From assembly GCA_023395555.1 (NCBI GenBank), contig JAEWYQ010000086.1, positions 48,747 through 112,746 of the forward strand: a stretch of 64,000 nt of DNA, written 5' to 3'. The number at the start of each line of letters is the position of its first letter. Positions within the stretch are counted from its first letter, which is position 1. Under the pieces are notes generated by a model. It did no database searches. It had not been told where the DNA came from and worked only from the letters and a program-made list of their open reading frames with translations. Shown here piece after piece: positions 1 through 9,179 of the stretch. This DNA comes from Bacillota bacterium. GTDB taxonomy: Bacteria; Bacillota; Clostridia; Lachnospirales; Lachnospiraceae. The translations under genes were made by a program, and so were the position numbers.

Positions 1-1
1 T

Positions 2-1555
2 TATTTTATCATATCGGCGATTATCAGAATGAAGACCACCATTACCTCCAGACTGGGACAGAATATTATCCATACCATAAGAAGTGATATCTTCTGCCAT
101 TTGCAGGAGCTGCCTTTTTCCTATTATGACGACAAGCCCCATGGCAAGATTCAGGTTCGTGTCGTGAATTATGTCAACAGCCTCAGTGACCTGCTGTCCA
201 ATGGTATTGTTAACACGATCACCGAGCTTTTCAGCCTGTTCTTTATTGTAGGCTGTATGCTTTACATCAATGTGAGACTGACATTAATCTGTATCTGCGG
301 TTTGCCGCTCCTGATGATTCTTATCTTCCTTATTAAGAAGAAGCAGAGAGTGGCCTGGCAGCAGTCCAGCAATAAGTCTTCCAATCTCAATGCATATATT
401 GCGGAGAGCATTAACGGAATACGGGTAACCCAGAGCTTTACGCGGGAGCAGGAGAATATTAAGATCTTTAATAATCTGAGCAATGATTACCGGACGGCCT
501 GGATGCGGGCGGTTAAGCTGAACTTCCTTCTCTGGCCTGCGATACAGAACATCGCAACCTGGACCAATGTGGCGGTCTATGTTCTGGGAATCGCCTGGAT
601 GGATAACGGTCTGAAGGGGATCACCGTAGGCTCTTTGATTGCCCTCACCAGCTATGTGGGAAGGTTCTGGGCTCCGGTTAACACCCTGGCCAGCTTTTAC
701 AACTCTATTCTGACGGCGGTATCCTATCTGGAGAGAATCTTTGAGACCATTGACGAGCCGGTTCTCGTAAAGGATTGCCCGGGGGCTATTCCCATGCCTC
801 CCATCCGGGGTGAGGTGGAATTCAAGGATGTGGTCTTCAGCTATGAGGATGGGATTAAGATACTGGATGGCATCAACTTCCGGGCAAAGGTGGGAGATTC
901 CTTTGCAATCGTAGGGCCTACGGGAGCTGGTAAAACAACCATTATTAATCTCATCAGCCGTTTTTATAACCTGGATTCCGGCGTGATTACCATTGACGGC
1001 CAGGACATCAGCCAGGTGACGATTCAGTCCCTGCGCAGGCAGATGGGCGTCATGCTTCAGGACAGTTTTATTTTCTCCGGCACCATTATGGATAATATCC
1101 GCTACGGTAATATGGAAGCCACGGATGAGCAGGTCGTTGAAGCGGCAAAGACCGTACGTGCCCATGATTTTATTGTCAATCTGGAAAAAGGCTATAACAC
1201 TCCGGTTAATGAGCGGGGAACCCGGCTATCGGTAGGACAGAGGCAGCTGATCAGCTTTGCAAGAGCGTTGCTGGCGGATCCCAAGATTTTGATACTGGAT
1301 GAAGCTACCTCCAGTATTGATACCGAGACGGAGCTTCTTCTTCAAGAGGGATTGAGCAGGCTTCTGGCGAACCGTACCTCCTTCATTATAGCCCATCGGT
1401 TGTCTACCATTAAGAATTCCACCTGTATCCTGTATGTGGATAAGGGGAAGATACAGGAGATGGGAACCCATGAGGAGCTGTTGGCGAGGAAGGGATGCTA
1501 CAGTGAATTATATTTGTCCCAGTACAAATTCCTGGAACAGGATCAGGCGGGTTGA
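2..1555 (+). CDS. ABC transporter, fused permease/ATP-binding protein (5' partial)
   Basis: Exporter-type ABC half-transporter coupling ATP hydrolysis to substrate movement across the membrane; the substrate cannot be told. The reading frame is open from base 2, and the first visible Met (base 29) falls inside the transmembrane domain, so the N-terminus lies outside the window. Counting from that Met, a six-helix membrane domain covers about residues 1-230, then the nucleotide-binding domain: Walker A GPTGAGKTT near 295, signature LSVGQRQ near 400, Walker B ILILDEATS, switch His in AHRLST. All catalytic motifs are intact. Such proteins often work as heterodimers, so a partner may lie upstream. 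The gene converges on the diguanylate cyclase gene. Confidence 0.93.
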   Translation, partial: YFIISAIIRMKTTITSRLGQNIIHTIRSDIFCHLQELPFSYYDDKPHGKIQVRVVNYVNSLSDLLSNGIVNTITELFSLFFIVGCMLYINVRLTLICICGLPLLMILIFLIKKKQRVAWQQSSNKSSNLNAYIAESINGIRVTQSFTREQENIKIFNNLSNDYRTAWMRAVKLNFLLWPAIQNIATWTNVAVYVLGIAWMDNGLKGITVGSLIALTSYVGRFWAPVNTLASFYNSILTAVSYLERIFETIDEPVLVKDCPGAIPMPPIRGEVEFKDVVFSYEDGIKILDGINFRAKVGDSFAIVGPTGAGKTTIINLISRFYNLDSGVITIDGQDISQVTIQSLRRQMGVMLQDSFIFSGTIMDNIRYGNMEATDEQVVEAAKTVRAHDFIVNLEKGYNTPVNERGTRLSVGQRQLISFARALLADPKILILDEATSSIDTETELLLQEGLSRLLANRTSFIIAHRLSTIKNSTCILYVDKGKIQEMGTHEELLARKGCYSELYLSQYKFLEQDQAG

Positions 1556-1600
1556 GAATTTGAAGAGAAAAGTGCCCATAGTATTATAAGATCAGGTTGT

Positions 1601-1664
1601 AAGAAGGCCTGGGGTCGTAGGAGTTTCCTCATATTACGGAGGTTCCTGTGCCCCAGGCCTTCTT
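1601..1664. terminator. Inverted repeat, probable bidirectional terminator
   Basis: AAGAAGGCCTGGGG at 1601-1614 pairs perfectly with CCCCAGGCCTTCTT at 1651-1664 around a 36-base loop. It lies between the converging ABC transporter and diguanylate cyclase genes. There is no clear T tract on either strand, so termination is inferred from position and stem strength. Confidence 0.6.
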
Positions 1665-1699
1665 CTGGCATAATTATGCGGTATTTCCTGGCAACCCTG

Positions 1700-2509
1700 T
1701 CATGTGGAGATTCTGTTACGCCCCTTTCTCTTTGCCAGATAGAGTTTCTGGTCCATCATTTCGATAACATCATTGACGGAATGGATGCCGCTGTTTTGGT
1801 TGATAGTCTGAACACCGAAGCTGCAGGTAACCTGTACATAGGTATCATTGACGGGGAAATGAATGGCAGCTACGGCGCGATGCAGGCGTATGGCAAGCTT
1901 ATTCGTGCTGATGCGCCCGTGGTCAGGAAGGCAGATCAGGAATTCATCACCCCCATAGCGGGCCACCCAGCCGTCCCTTCCTCTTACATGGCGCAGAAAC
2001 AGACCGGCGATCTCTTTCAAAATATAATCACCGGCCAGATGCCCGTAAAGGTCATTGACCTGTTTGAAATAGTCAATATCCGCATAGATGAAGGATACGG
2101 ACTCATTGTTTTGGAAGGCAAGCTCCAAATCAAGCGGCAGCTGTTCGTCAATATACCTTCTGTTATACAGATTTGTAAGAGCATCTGTGATGGCCAGACG
2201 GTACATATGTTCAAGGGAAGCTCTGTCAGGAGCTTTGTTCCCGAAATGGATCAGTTCAAGCAGACAAGTCCGGCCTCCGATCGTAATCGGTATGCTTGTA
2301 ATGATTTCCAGAAGACCCTCTTTATCACTGATGCAAAGAGATGCCTCGTGAAGCCCTATGATTGGGGCGGGAACATCTGTGCAGGAGATTGTGTTTTCGC
2401 TATCATACAATATTTTTCGATGTTCGGGATCCCAGATACGGGTAACAGCGTAATGCTTCTGCAGTATCCCAAGGGATGCGGCAGCTTGTGTTATGCAATC
2501 AAATTCCAT
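1700..2509 (-). CDS. GGDEF-domain protein, probable diguanylate cyclase
   Basis: Probably makes cyclic di-GMP from two GTP. The N-terminal ~105 residues are an unassigned, probably sensory, region without membrane segments. The GGDEF domain follows (about 105-269): it opens with the usual DALTNLYNRRY, has the metal site in YADIDYFKQVND, and an intact active-site loop RYGGDEF. The product-inhibition RxxD site is not in normal register: RGRD sits one residue too far from GGDEF, so feedback inhibition may be weak. Start chosen at 2509 because an AAGGAAG ribosome binding site precedes it. The protein is cytosolic. No PilZ or EAL gene is in the window. Confidence 0.88.
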   Translation of the reverse strand: MEFDCITQAAASLGILQKHYAVTRIWDPEHRKILYDSENTISCTDVPAPIIGLHEASLCISDKEGLLEIITSIPITIGGRTCLLELIHFGNKAPDRASLEHMYRLAITDALTNLYNRRYIDEQLPLDLELAFQNNESVSFIYADIDYFKQVNDLYGHLAGDYILKEIAGLFLRHVRGRDGWVARYGGDEFLICLPDHGRISTNKLAIRLHRAVAAIHFPVNDTYVQVTCSFGVQTINQNSGIHSVNDVIEMMDQKLYLAKRKGRNRIST

Positions 2510-2712
2510 ATTCTTTGCTTCCTTTTGTAATATACGACATTCTCTTTCGTGTGAGGCAGATAATACAGTGTGGCTAAATGCCTATATGATACAAGGTATA
2601 AATTATCCTCCGCACAGGTATTCTATATGAATACATTTTAATATTCTTTAAGATAGTTTTCAAGTACAATCGTATTCTTTAAGATTACTAAAAAGGAGGC
2701 GGATAGTATATC

Positions 2713-3051
2713 ATGATAAATCGAAGAGAATTTGGAGCTGCCATACGAAATGCCCGACTGGAAAATAAGCTGACCCAGGAAAAGCTGGCAGAGATACTTG
2801 AGGTGACACCTATCCATATCAAGCAGCTGGAAGCCGGAAGCAGAATGCCATCTCTGGAGCTTCTTCACAGTATAGCGGTTGTACTTAACTTCTCGGTTGA
2901 TGACGCATTCTTTCCTGCAGAAGAAAAGAACATGGATATGTTGAATAAGATTCAGCGGAAGCTGCTTTTATGTAGTTCTCATGAGTTGCGGGTGGTCTAT
3001 GCGACGGCCAGCGCTTTGATCGATAAAGAAGCGGAGGCACCTGTACTGTGA
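2713..3051 (+). CDS. XRE-family helix-turn-helix regulator
   Basis: Small DNA-binding regulator of 112 residues. An HTH_3 (Cro/CI) domain spans about residues 5-65 (EFGAAIRNARLENKLTQEKL, then IKQLEAGSRMPSLELL). The C-terminal ~40 residues are helical and of unknown role. A strong AAGGAGGCGG site precedes the ATG. The 11-base word ATTCTTTAAGAT-like repeat occurs twice upstream, near 2641 and 2670, and could be an autoregulatory operator, but this is inference. The target genes are not evident; mutY downstream has its own leader and ribosome binding site. Confidence 0.85.
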   Translation: MINRREFGAAIRNARLENKLTQEKLAEILEVTPIHIKQLEAGSRMPSLELLHSIAVVLNFSVDDAFFPAEEKNMDMLNKIQRKLLLCSSHELRVVYATASALIDKEAEAPVL

Positions 3052-3201
3052 CGAAACCTTTGTCATGGGAGGAATTATTTAACGAATCAAAGTAATTGAT
3101 GCAACGGTGTAAATAGGTTAAAATGAGTAGGTAGCAGATACTTGAGACGGAAGGAGGATTATACTCCGAAGGTTCTGAAATGATGATGAAGGAGGAACAT
3201 T

Positions 3202-4263
3202 ATGAGATATGACTATAGCGAAATTGTCCCCTATCTGCTGCATTGGTTTGAATATAATGCGAGAGTTCTGGCCTGGAGGGAGAATCCCAGGCCGTATTAT
3301 ATCTGGGTGTCTGAGATTATGCTCCAACAGACCAGGGTGGAAGCGGTAAAAGGATATTTTGACCGGTTTATTACTGCATTGCCGGGGATCGAGGCACTTG
3401 CGGATGCGGACGAAGACAGGCTGCTTAAGCTGTGGGAGGGGCTGGGCTATTACAATAGAGTCAGGAATATGAAGAAAGCGGCGGTTATGGTAATGGAGGA
3501 GCATGGAGGTGAGATGCCGGCCAGCTATGAGAAGCTGTTAGCTCTGCCGGGGGTAGGGGAATATACGGCGGGAGCCATTGCTTCCATCGCCTTTGGCATC
3601 CCGGTGCCCGCCGTGGACGGCAATGTTCTCCGGGTGATGAAGCGGATTGCCGGAAGCTTTGATGATATCACCAGGGCATCTGTAAAGAAGGAGCTCTGGC
3701 AGGATATGAAGGAGATTATACCCCGGGACAATCCGGGTAATTTCAATCAGTCCCTGATGGAGCTTGGAGCAACGGTGTGTCTTCCCAACGGAAAGCCGTT
3801 TTGCGATTCCTGTCCTGTAATGCACTTGTGCAGAGCCTTTCATGAGGGAATCCAAATGCAGCTGCCGGTAAAGCCGGAGAAGAAGGAGAGGCGCAGGGAG
3901 GAACGAACCATCTTCCTTCTGGAGTATCAGGACCGTTATGCAATCCGAAGACGTCTTGCCAAGGGCTTACTGGCCGGTCTGTGGGAGCTGCCGGGAATTG
4001 CCCGGCGGATGAACCGGGAGGAAGTAAGGAATTATCTGAGAGCCCAGGGAATGGATGCGGAGCAGGTCGGCAGCATGGGGGAGGCAAAGCATATTTTCTC
4101 CCATGTAGAATGGGATATGACAGGCTATCATGTCCTGCTGAAGGAGCTGCCCCAAGCCTATACCCGGGAGAATGCCATAATATGGGCGGACCGGACGGAG
4201 ATCAACGAGGTATACAGTATTCCGAATGCCTTCGGAGCATATACGAAATCCGTAAAATGCTAA
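3202..4263 (+). CDS. mutY: A/G-specific adenine DNA glycosylase
   Basis: Removes adenine mispaired with 8-oxoguanine in base-excision repair. The helix-hairpin-helix motif LPGVGEYTAGAI lies near residue 115, followed by the catalytic Asp in VDGNVLR. A four-Cys iron-sulfur loop at about 191-208 has spacing C-x7-C-x2-C-x5-C; the first gap is one residue longer than in the E. coli enzyme. The N-terminal recognition sequence LQQT is present. The C-terminal ~125 residues form the MutT-like domain that reads 8-oxoG. Length of 353 is normal. GGAGGAAC sits just before the ATG. It stands alone between regulators. Confidence 0.95.
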   Translation: MRYDYSEIVPYLLHWFEYNARVLAWRENPRPYYIWVSEIMLQQTRVEAVKGYFDRFITALPGIEALADADEDRLLKLWEGLGYYNRVRNMKKAAVMVMEEHGGEMPASYEKLLALPGVGEYTAGAIASIAFGIPVPAVDGNVLRVMKRIAGSFDDITRASVKKELWQDMKEIIPRDNPGNFNQSLMELGATVCLPNGKPFCDSCPVMHLCRAFHEGIQMQLPVKPEKKERRREERTIFLLEYQDRYAIRRRLAKGLLAGLWELPGIARRMNREEVRNYLRAQGMDAEQVGSMGEAKHIFSHVEWDMTGYHVLLKELPQAYTRENAIIWADRTEINEVYSIPNAFGAYTKSVKC

Positions 4264-4435
4264 AAGAGCCGGGGTATTATTGTCAGATCTGGTACAAATA
4301 TATGGTTTTATTTACAAATAAGGATTGTAAAATGGGCCAAATATGCTATGATAATAGAGGGTACACAAGCAGAACTATCTCTGCGGTCTCATATCGGCTG
4401 CAGAAATTTTATGGATAACAGTTGGAGTGTGGACT

Positions 4436-4999
4436 ATGAAAAAGAATATACTATTCATTATATTAACAGCAGCGGTAATGATGGCGGCAGGCTGCAGCAG
4501 CAAGGAAGATGAGATGCCGGATTTTATTCCGACAGCGATACCAAAGAACGGCGGCGAAGTGATTGATTCTGAGGATACAGCAGCCGGGGAGGAGCCCGGA
4601 TCAGAGGAAACACCGGAAGATAGCGGGACAGAGGAGGCTCCGGGAGATGACACCCAGGCAACCCCCACTCCCCCGACGGTTCATGTTGGGCAGACAACGG
4701 TAATGTATGTAAAGCTGAAGGCATACGGTGCAATATTGAATGTCCGGTCAGCGCCCTCCAAGGATAGTGATATTGTAGGATTTCTTGTACATACGGAGCG
4801 CATCCGGGTGGTTGATATTGCGGATGGCTGGGCAAGCTTTCTTTATAACGATGAGGTTCGCTATGTCAGTGCCGATTACCTGGTAACAGAACGGCCGGAA
4901 TATCTTACTCCTCCTACCCATACGCCGGTACCAACGGTAAAGCCGAATCAGGAGGGCACGCTGGAAGGTGATTCCGGAACGGCATCGCCAGAGATATAA
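4436..4999 (+). CDS. Lipoprotein with bacterial SH3 domain
   Basis: Secreted lipoprotein of 187 residues. The signal peptide MKKNILFIILTAAVMMAAGC ends in a lipobox, so Cys20 should be lipidated. A long acidic, Pro/Thr/Glu-rich linker (about 25-85) leads to an SH3b domain (about 90-150; LNVRSAPSKDSDIVG and WASFLYNDEVRYVSADYL), a fold that often binds peptidoglycan. A Pro/Thr tail follows. An in-frame GTG nine bases upstream overlaps the GGAG ribosome binding site, so the ATG at 4436 was chosen. The 3' end overlaps the converging LysR gene by 52 bases. Role unknown beyond likely cell-wall attachment. Confidence 0.85.
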   Translation: MKKNILFIILTAAVMMAAGCSSKEDEMPDFIPTAIPKNGGEVIDSEDTAAGEEPGSEETPEDSGTEEAPGDDTQATPTPPTVHVGQTTVMYVKLKAYGAILNVRSAPSKDSDIVGFLVHTERIRVVDIADGWASFLYNDEVRYVSADYLVTERPEYLTPPTHTPVPTVKPNQEGTLEGDSGTASPEI

Positions 5000-5865
5000 T
5001 CTATAAATTTAAGCATTGAATCAGAGAGGAAGGCATTCCTGGGATAGGAAAAACCGACCTCTCTTTTGCTGACAGGAATTCTTAGAGGGATCTGGATTAA
5101 AGTGCCGTCCTCCAGCTCCTTTTGAACAAATTCCTTGATTACGCAGGCAACACCCAGGCTGGTTTTGGCAAATTCAATCAGGAGATCCATGGTGCTGACC
5201 TCCAGTATCTGCTTCGGCTCAATATGATTCGATTTGAAATAGTCGTCCATATGCTTTCTGGAGATGTTCCCGCCGTCCAGCAGCATAATATTGGCACAGG
5301 AGAAGATGTCCTCACTGTTTTCACGAAGCAGCAGATTATCCAGATAGCTTTTGGTAGCAACAAAGATATCTTCAATAGGCCCAAGGGAGTAGAAGAGAAA
5401 AGCGTCATTGCCCGGATTGGCTACGAGGCCCACATCCAGAGTACCGTTCTCCAGCAGCTTCATGGTATGGGAGGAGGATTGGTTATGAATATTGATCTTA
5501 ATGTGGGGATATTCTCTCACAAAGCCGTTCAGGTAGGGAAGGAGAAGATGCTTGCACAGGGTGGTGCTGGCACCGATCCGCAGCTGTCCGATGCCCAGAT
5601 CATGAACATGTCTCAGGCTTGTTTCTCCCTGCTTCAGTATATCGAAGGCGCTTCTGGTATATTCATACAGAAGCTGCCCCTCTTCGGTCAGCCTGACACC
5701 GCGGGAACTGCGTACGAACAGGGTTACACCCAGATTATCCTCCAGGCTCTGGATGGATTTGCTGACTGCCGGCTGGCTGATATAGAGCTGCTTTGCAGCC
5801 TTGGAGATATTCCCGGCTTCCGATACACAATTGAAGATATAATATAAGGACAGATTTTGCTCCAT
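4948..5865 (-). CDS. LysR-family regulator, divergent from leuB
   Basis: LysR-type regulator of 305 residues: winged HTH at about 1-62 (AAKQLYISQPAVSKSIQSLE), linker helix, then a periplasmic-binding-like effector domain from about 88. It lies back-to-back with leuB, 116 bases apart, the classic arrangement for a LysR activator of the neighbouring operon; the control of leuBCD is inferred. The ATG at 5865 was chosen because AAAGGAG precedes it; a GTG nine bases upstream overlaps that site. A TATAAC-N5-GTTATA palindrome lies in the shared promoter region. The gene tail overlaps the converging lipoprotein gene. Confidence 0.92.
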   Translation of the reverse strand: MEQNLSLYYIFNCVSEAGNISKAAKQLYISQPAVSKSIQSLEDNLGVTLFVRSSRGVRLTEEGQLLYEYTRSAFDILKQGETSLRHVHDLGIGQLRIGASTTLCKHLLLPYLNGFVREYPHIKINIHNQSSSHTMKLLENGTLDVGLVANPGNDAFLFYSLGPIEDIFVATKSYLDNLLLRENSEDIFSCANIMLLDGGNISRKHMDDYFKSNHIEPKQILEVSTMDLLIEFAKTSLGVACVIKEFVQKELEDGTLIQIPLRIPVSKREVGFSYPRNAFLSDSMLKFIDYISGDAVPESPSSVPS

Positions 5866-5885
5866 TGCAAACACTCCTTTGATGA

Positions 5886-5902
5886 TATAACGATTGGTTA
5901 TA
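5886..5902. promoter_or_regulatory. LysR-type operator between the LysR gene and leuB
   Basis: TATAAC (5886-5891) and GTTATA (5897-5902) form a perfect palindrome with a 5-base gap. It contains the LysR T-N11-A core (T5888, A5900) and matches ATAA-N7-TTAT, the box form known for CcpC-type LysR regulators. It is 21 bases upstream of the LysR ATG and 80 bases before leuB. Confidence 0.7.
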
Positions 5903-5981
5903 ACTGATATTAATAATATGTATTATGATTATACCAGACACCATGATAAAATGGCAATAGAAAATTTATACGGAGGTTGAT

Positions 5982-7064
5982 ATGCAATATAATATCGCAG
6001 TCATTCCCGGTGATGGAATTGGGCCGGAGATTATTACGGAAGCAAAGAAGGTGCTGGACCAGGTCGGTGAAGCGTTCGGCCATGCCTTTGCTTACACGGA
6101 GGTACTGATGGGCGGAGTCTCCATTGATGCAACAGGGGTTCCCCTGACGGAGGAGGCCCTGGAGACAGCAAAGAAAAGCGACAGCGTACTTCTGGGCGCA
6201 GTGGGCGGCAATGTAGGGCAGTCGAACTGGTATAGCCTTCCTCCCCACCTTCGGCCAGAAGCAGGGCTGCTGGCCATCCGTAAGGGATTGAATCTGTTTG
6301 CCAATATCCGTCCGGCAGTGCTTTATGACGAGCTGAAGGGGGCCTGTCCGCTGAAGGATGAGATAATAGGAAAGGGCTTTGATTTCGTAGTAATGAGGGA
6401 GCTGACGGGAGGACTTTACTTTGGAGAACGTCATACCCGGGAGGAGAACGGAATTCGTAAGGCGACGGATACCCTGGTGTACGACGAGAATGAGATCAGA
6501 AGAATTGCAAAATGGGCCTTTGAGATAGCAATGAAGCGCAGCAGGAGGGTTTGCAGCGTGGATAAAGCCAATGTCCTTGATTCCTCCAGACTGTGGAGGC
6601 AGGTAACCAAAGAGGTGGCGAAGGAATATCCCGAGGTGGAGCTTACGGATATGCTGGTGGACAATTGCGCCATGCAGCTGGTGAAAAACCCGGGGCAGTT
6701 TGATGTTATCCTGACAGAGAATATGTTCGGCGACATCCTTTCCGATGAAGCCAGTATGATCACCGGTTCCATCGGTATGCTGGCCTCCGCCAGTCTTGGG
6801 GATACCAGGCTGGGGCTGTACGAGCCAAGTCACGGATCGGCGCCGGATATTGCGGGGCAGAATAAGGCGAATCCCATTGCCACCATATTATCCGCAGCCA
6901 TGATGCTTCGCTACTCCTTTGATCTGGAGAAGGAAGCAGACCGTGTGGAAGCAGCGGTGAAAGAGGTTCTCAGAAAAGGGTACCGTACCATTGATATTAT
7001 GTCGGAGGGAATGACTCTGGTGGGAACGAAGGAAATGGGAGACCTGATTGCTGCTGAGATTTAA
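5982..7064 (+). CDS. leuB: 3-isopropylmalate dehydrogenase
   Basis: Third leucine-pathway step: oxidative decarboxylation of 3-isopropylmalate to 2-ketoisocaproate with NAD+. The 360-residue protein begins [13 protein letters not shown], has the substrate loop with REL and RxR residues near 130-145, and the metal/NAD signature [12 protein letters not shown] near 248 followed by [17 protein letters not shown] lies five bases before the ATG. It is the first gene of leuB-leuC-leuD. leuA is not in this window, so the pathway's first enzyme is encoded elsewhere. Confidence 0.97.
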   Translation: MQYNIAVIPGDGIGPEIITEAKKVLDQVGEAFGHAFAYTEVLMGGVSIDATGVPLTEEALETAKKSDSVLLGAVGGNVGQSNWYSLPPHLRPEAGLLAIRKGLNLFANIRPAVLYDELKGACPLKDEIIGKGFDFVVMRELTGGLYFGERHTREENGIRKATDTLVYDENEIRRIAKWAFEIAMKRSRRVCSVDKANVLDSSRLWRQVTKEVAKEYPEVELTDMLVDNCAMQLVKNPGQFDVILTENMFGDILSDEASMITGSIGMLASASLGDTRLGLYEPSHGSAPDIAGQNKANPIATILSAAMMLRYSFDLEKEADRVEAAVKEVLRKGYRTIDIMSEGMTLVGTKEMGDLIAAEI

Positions 7065-7086
7065 GTTTGAAAGAAATGGGACAGAT

Positions 7087-7160
7087 AAAGGAAGGGGTAC
7101 CGGGTTCATGCCAGCCCTTTCATGGCGATTTGCGGGGGAAAAGGCATGGACATAAGGATG
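7087..7160 (+). repeat. Structured 5'-leader element, copy A (before leuC)
   Basis: One of three copies in this window of a ~65-74 base element (others at 34935-35000 and 55283-55353). Outer stem TTCATGCC (7105-7112) with GGCATGGA (7143-7150), one G-U pair. The inner stem is changed relative to the other copies (CCC with GGG). Shared blocks are a purine-rich lead with CCGGGT, CATGCCAGC, TTTCATGG, ATTTG and AAAAGGCATGGA. It lies between leuB and the leuC ribosome binding site, in the sense orientation. Confidence 0.65.
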
Positions 7161-7181
7161 ATAGTGAAGGAGGATATAACG

Positions 7182-8465
7182 ATGAGTGAACCTTGTAACA
7201 AAGGCATGACAATGACGCAGAAGATACTGGCTGCTCATGCGGGACTGGAGCAGGTGACGGCAGGACAGTTGATCGAGGCGGATCTGGATCTGGTTCTGGG
7301 TAATGACGTTACTGCGCCGGTAGCCATCCGTGAGATGGAGAAGATGAAGAATAAGAAGGTATTTGATAAGGATAAGATTGCTCTTGTTCCGGATCATTTT
7401 ACTCCCAATAAGGATATTAAATCGGCAGAGCACTGTAAATGTATGCGTGAATTTGCAATGGATCAGGATATTACCAATTACTTTGAAATCGGTGAGATGG
7501 GAATTGAACATGCCCTGCTTCCGGAGAAGGGACTGGTAGTTGCCGGAGACGCAGTAATCGGAGCGGACTCCCATACCTGTACCTATGGAGCCCTCGGAGC
7601 CTTCTCCACCGGCGTCGGCAGTACGGATATGGCGGCCGGGATGGCGACGGGCAAAGCCTGGTTCAAGGTTCCTTCCGCAATCAAATTTGTTTTGACGGGA
7701 AAGCCTGCTCCCTGGGTCAGCGGAAAGGATGTTATTCTTCATATTATCGGCAAAATCGGTGTGGACGGGGCATTGTACAGGTCCATGGAATTTGTGGGAG
7801 ACGGAATAAAGAATCTTACCATGGATGACCGCTTCACCATGGCGAACATGGCCATTGAAGCCGGGGCAAAGAACGGTATCTTCCCTGTGGATGAGCTGGC
7901 TATAGAGTATATGAAGGAGCATTCCAAGAAAGAATATAAGATATATGAGGCGGATGAGAATGCCGAGTACGATGAGGTGTATGAGATTGATCTCTCATCC
8001 CTCAGGCCCACGGTTGCATTTCCCCATCTTCCTGAGAATACACGCACCATTGATGAAGTGGGTGAGGTGAAGATTGACCAGGTAGTGATCGGCTCCTGCA
8101 CCAATGGACGGATTGATGATCTCCGGATTGCCGCTAAGGTTTTGGAGGGCAGGAAGGTTGCGCGCGGGATGCGTGTTATCATCTTCCCCGCAACCCAGGC
8201 TATCTATCTTCAGGCGATGGAAGAAGGGCTGCTTGCTACCTTTATCAAAGCCGGGGCGGTAGTCAGCACACCCACCTGCGGACCCTGCCTGGGCGGACAT
8301 ATGGGAATACTGGCAGCGGGCGAGCGGGCGGTTGCCACTACGAACCGTAACTTTGTCGGACGTATGGGACATGTGGATTCCGAGGTGTATCTGGCAAGCC
8401 CGGCAGTAGCGGCAGCCAGTGCGGTTACCGGCAAGATCTCCGGTCCTGCCGAGCTTGGATTATAA
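7182..8465 (+). CDS. leuC: 3-isopropylmalate dehydratase, large subunit
   Basis: With LeuD isomerises 2-isopropylmalate to 3-isopropylmalate using a 4Fe-4S cluster. The 427-residue protein shows the aconitase motifs [15 protein letters not shown] near 130, [12 protein letters not shown] near 305 and [11 protein letters not shown] near 365, which supply the three cluster cysteines. The frame is open further upstream, but GAAGGAGG at 7166-7173 selects the ATG at 7182. It belongs to the compact clostridial/archaeal-type LeuC group. A structured leader element lies in the gap behind leuB. Confidence 0.96.
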   Translation: MSEPCNKGMTMTQKILAAHAGLEQVTAGQLIEADLDLVLGNDVTAPVAIREMEKMKNKKVFDKDKIALVPDHFTPNKDIKSAEHCKCMREFAMDQDITNYFEIGEMGIEHALLPEKGLVVAGDAVIGADSHTCTYGALGAFSTGVGSTDMAAGMATGKAWFKVPSAIKFVLTGKPAPWVSGKDVILHIIGKIGVDGALYRSMEFVGDGIKNLTMDDRFTMANMAIEAGAKNGIFPVDELAIEYMKEHSKKEYKIYEADENAEYDEVYEIDLSSLRPTVAFPHLPENTRTIDEVGEVKIDQVVIGSCTNGRIDDLRIAAKVLEGRKVARGMRVIIFPATQAIYLQAMEEGLLATFIKAGAVVSTPTCGPCLGGHMGILAAGERAVATTNRNFVGRMGHVDSEVYLASPAVAAASAVTGKISGPAELGL

Positions 8466-8483
8466 TTGGATGGAGGGATAAAA

Positions 8484-8969
8484 ATGAAAGCGATTGGAAC
8501 AGTACACAAATATGGCGATAATGTTGATACCGATGTAATCATTCCCGCACGGTATCTGAATTCCTCCAATCCGAAGGAGCTTGCCGCAAAATGCATGATC
8601 GATATTGACAAGGACTTTGTAAACCGTGTAAAAGTCGGAGATATTATGGTCGCCAGCAAGAATTTCGGCTGCGGCTCCTCCAGGGAGCATGCACCCATTG
8701 CCATAAAGGCTGCGGGAATCAGCTGTGTTATTGCTGAGACCTTTGCAAGAATATTCTACCGCAATGCCATTAATATCGGTCTGCCCATCATAGAGTGCCC
8801 TGAGGCTGCAAAGGAAATTGAGGCCGGTGACCAGGTGGAGGTTGATTTTGACAGCGGTATGATCTATGACCGGACAAAGGGAACCCGGTACCAGGGTCAG
8901 GCATTTCCTGAATTCATGCAAAAGATTATTAAGGCGGAAGGCCTGATCAATTACATTAATAATAAGTAA
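8484..8969 (+). CDS. leuD: 3-isopropylmalate dehydratase, small subunit
   Basis: Small swivelling subunit of isopropylmalate isomerase, 161 residues. It has the start region [21 protein letters not shown] and the substrate loop [11 protein letters not shown] near 55, then the hallmark [21 protein letters not shown] precedes the ATG at 8484; 18 bases separate it from the leuC stop, so translation is probably coupled. A strong terminator follows, closing the leu operon. Confidence 0.96.
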   Translation: MKAIGTVHKYGDNVDTDVIIPARYLNSSNPKELAAKCMIDIDKDFVNRVKVGDIMVASKNFGCGSSREHAPIAIKAAGISCVIAETFARIFYRNAINIGLPIIECPEAAKEIEAGDQVEVDFDSGMIYDRTKGTRYQGQAFPEFMQKIIKAEGLINYINNK

Positions 8970-9013
8970 GCTATAATCGGATTTTGATATAGAATGTAGA
9001 AATAAGAACAGAA

Positions 9014-9052
9014 GGGTCTGCCGGGTAAGAATATTACCTGGGAGACCTTTTT
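9014..9052 (+). terminator. Rho-independent terminator of leuBCD
   Basis: GGGTCT and GGGTAA pair with TTACCTGGG and AGACC in a long imperfect stem, followed by TTTTT at 9048-9052. It lies 45 bases after the leuD stop. Confidence 0.8.
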
Positions 9053-9179
9053 CAGGCCGTTATAGGCGGTTGAAAAGAGGAATAGAATGGATGAATTAGG
9101 AATGTGACCTGCTTTCGGAACATTGACCAGGCTGGCATCATATTTTGAAATAGAACTTCTTATAGGTGATGGTACTGAC

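Noticed and set aside
284..1165. 293-codon open frame on the minus strand opposite the ABC transporter
   Set aside because: It mirrors a well-supported gene with all ABC motifs, has no family features and no ribosome binding site.
7107..7160. Short leader peptides encoded by the three structured elements (beginning MPALSW or MLAFSW)
   Set aside because: Copies A and B give similar 15-16 residue peptides, but copy C stops after six residues, there is no ribosome binding site, and stem-preserving changes fit RNA or DNA structure better.
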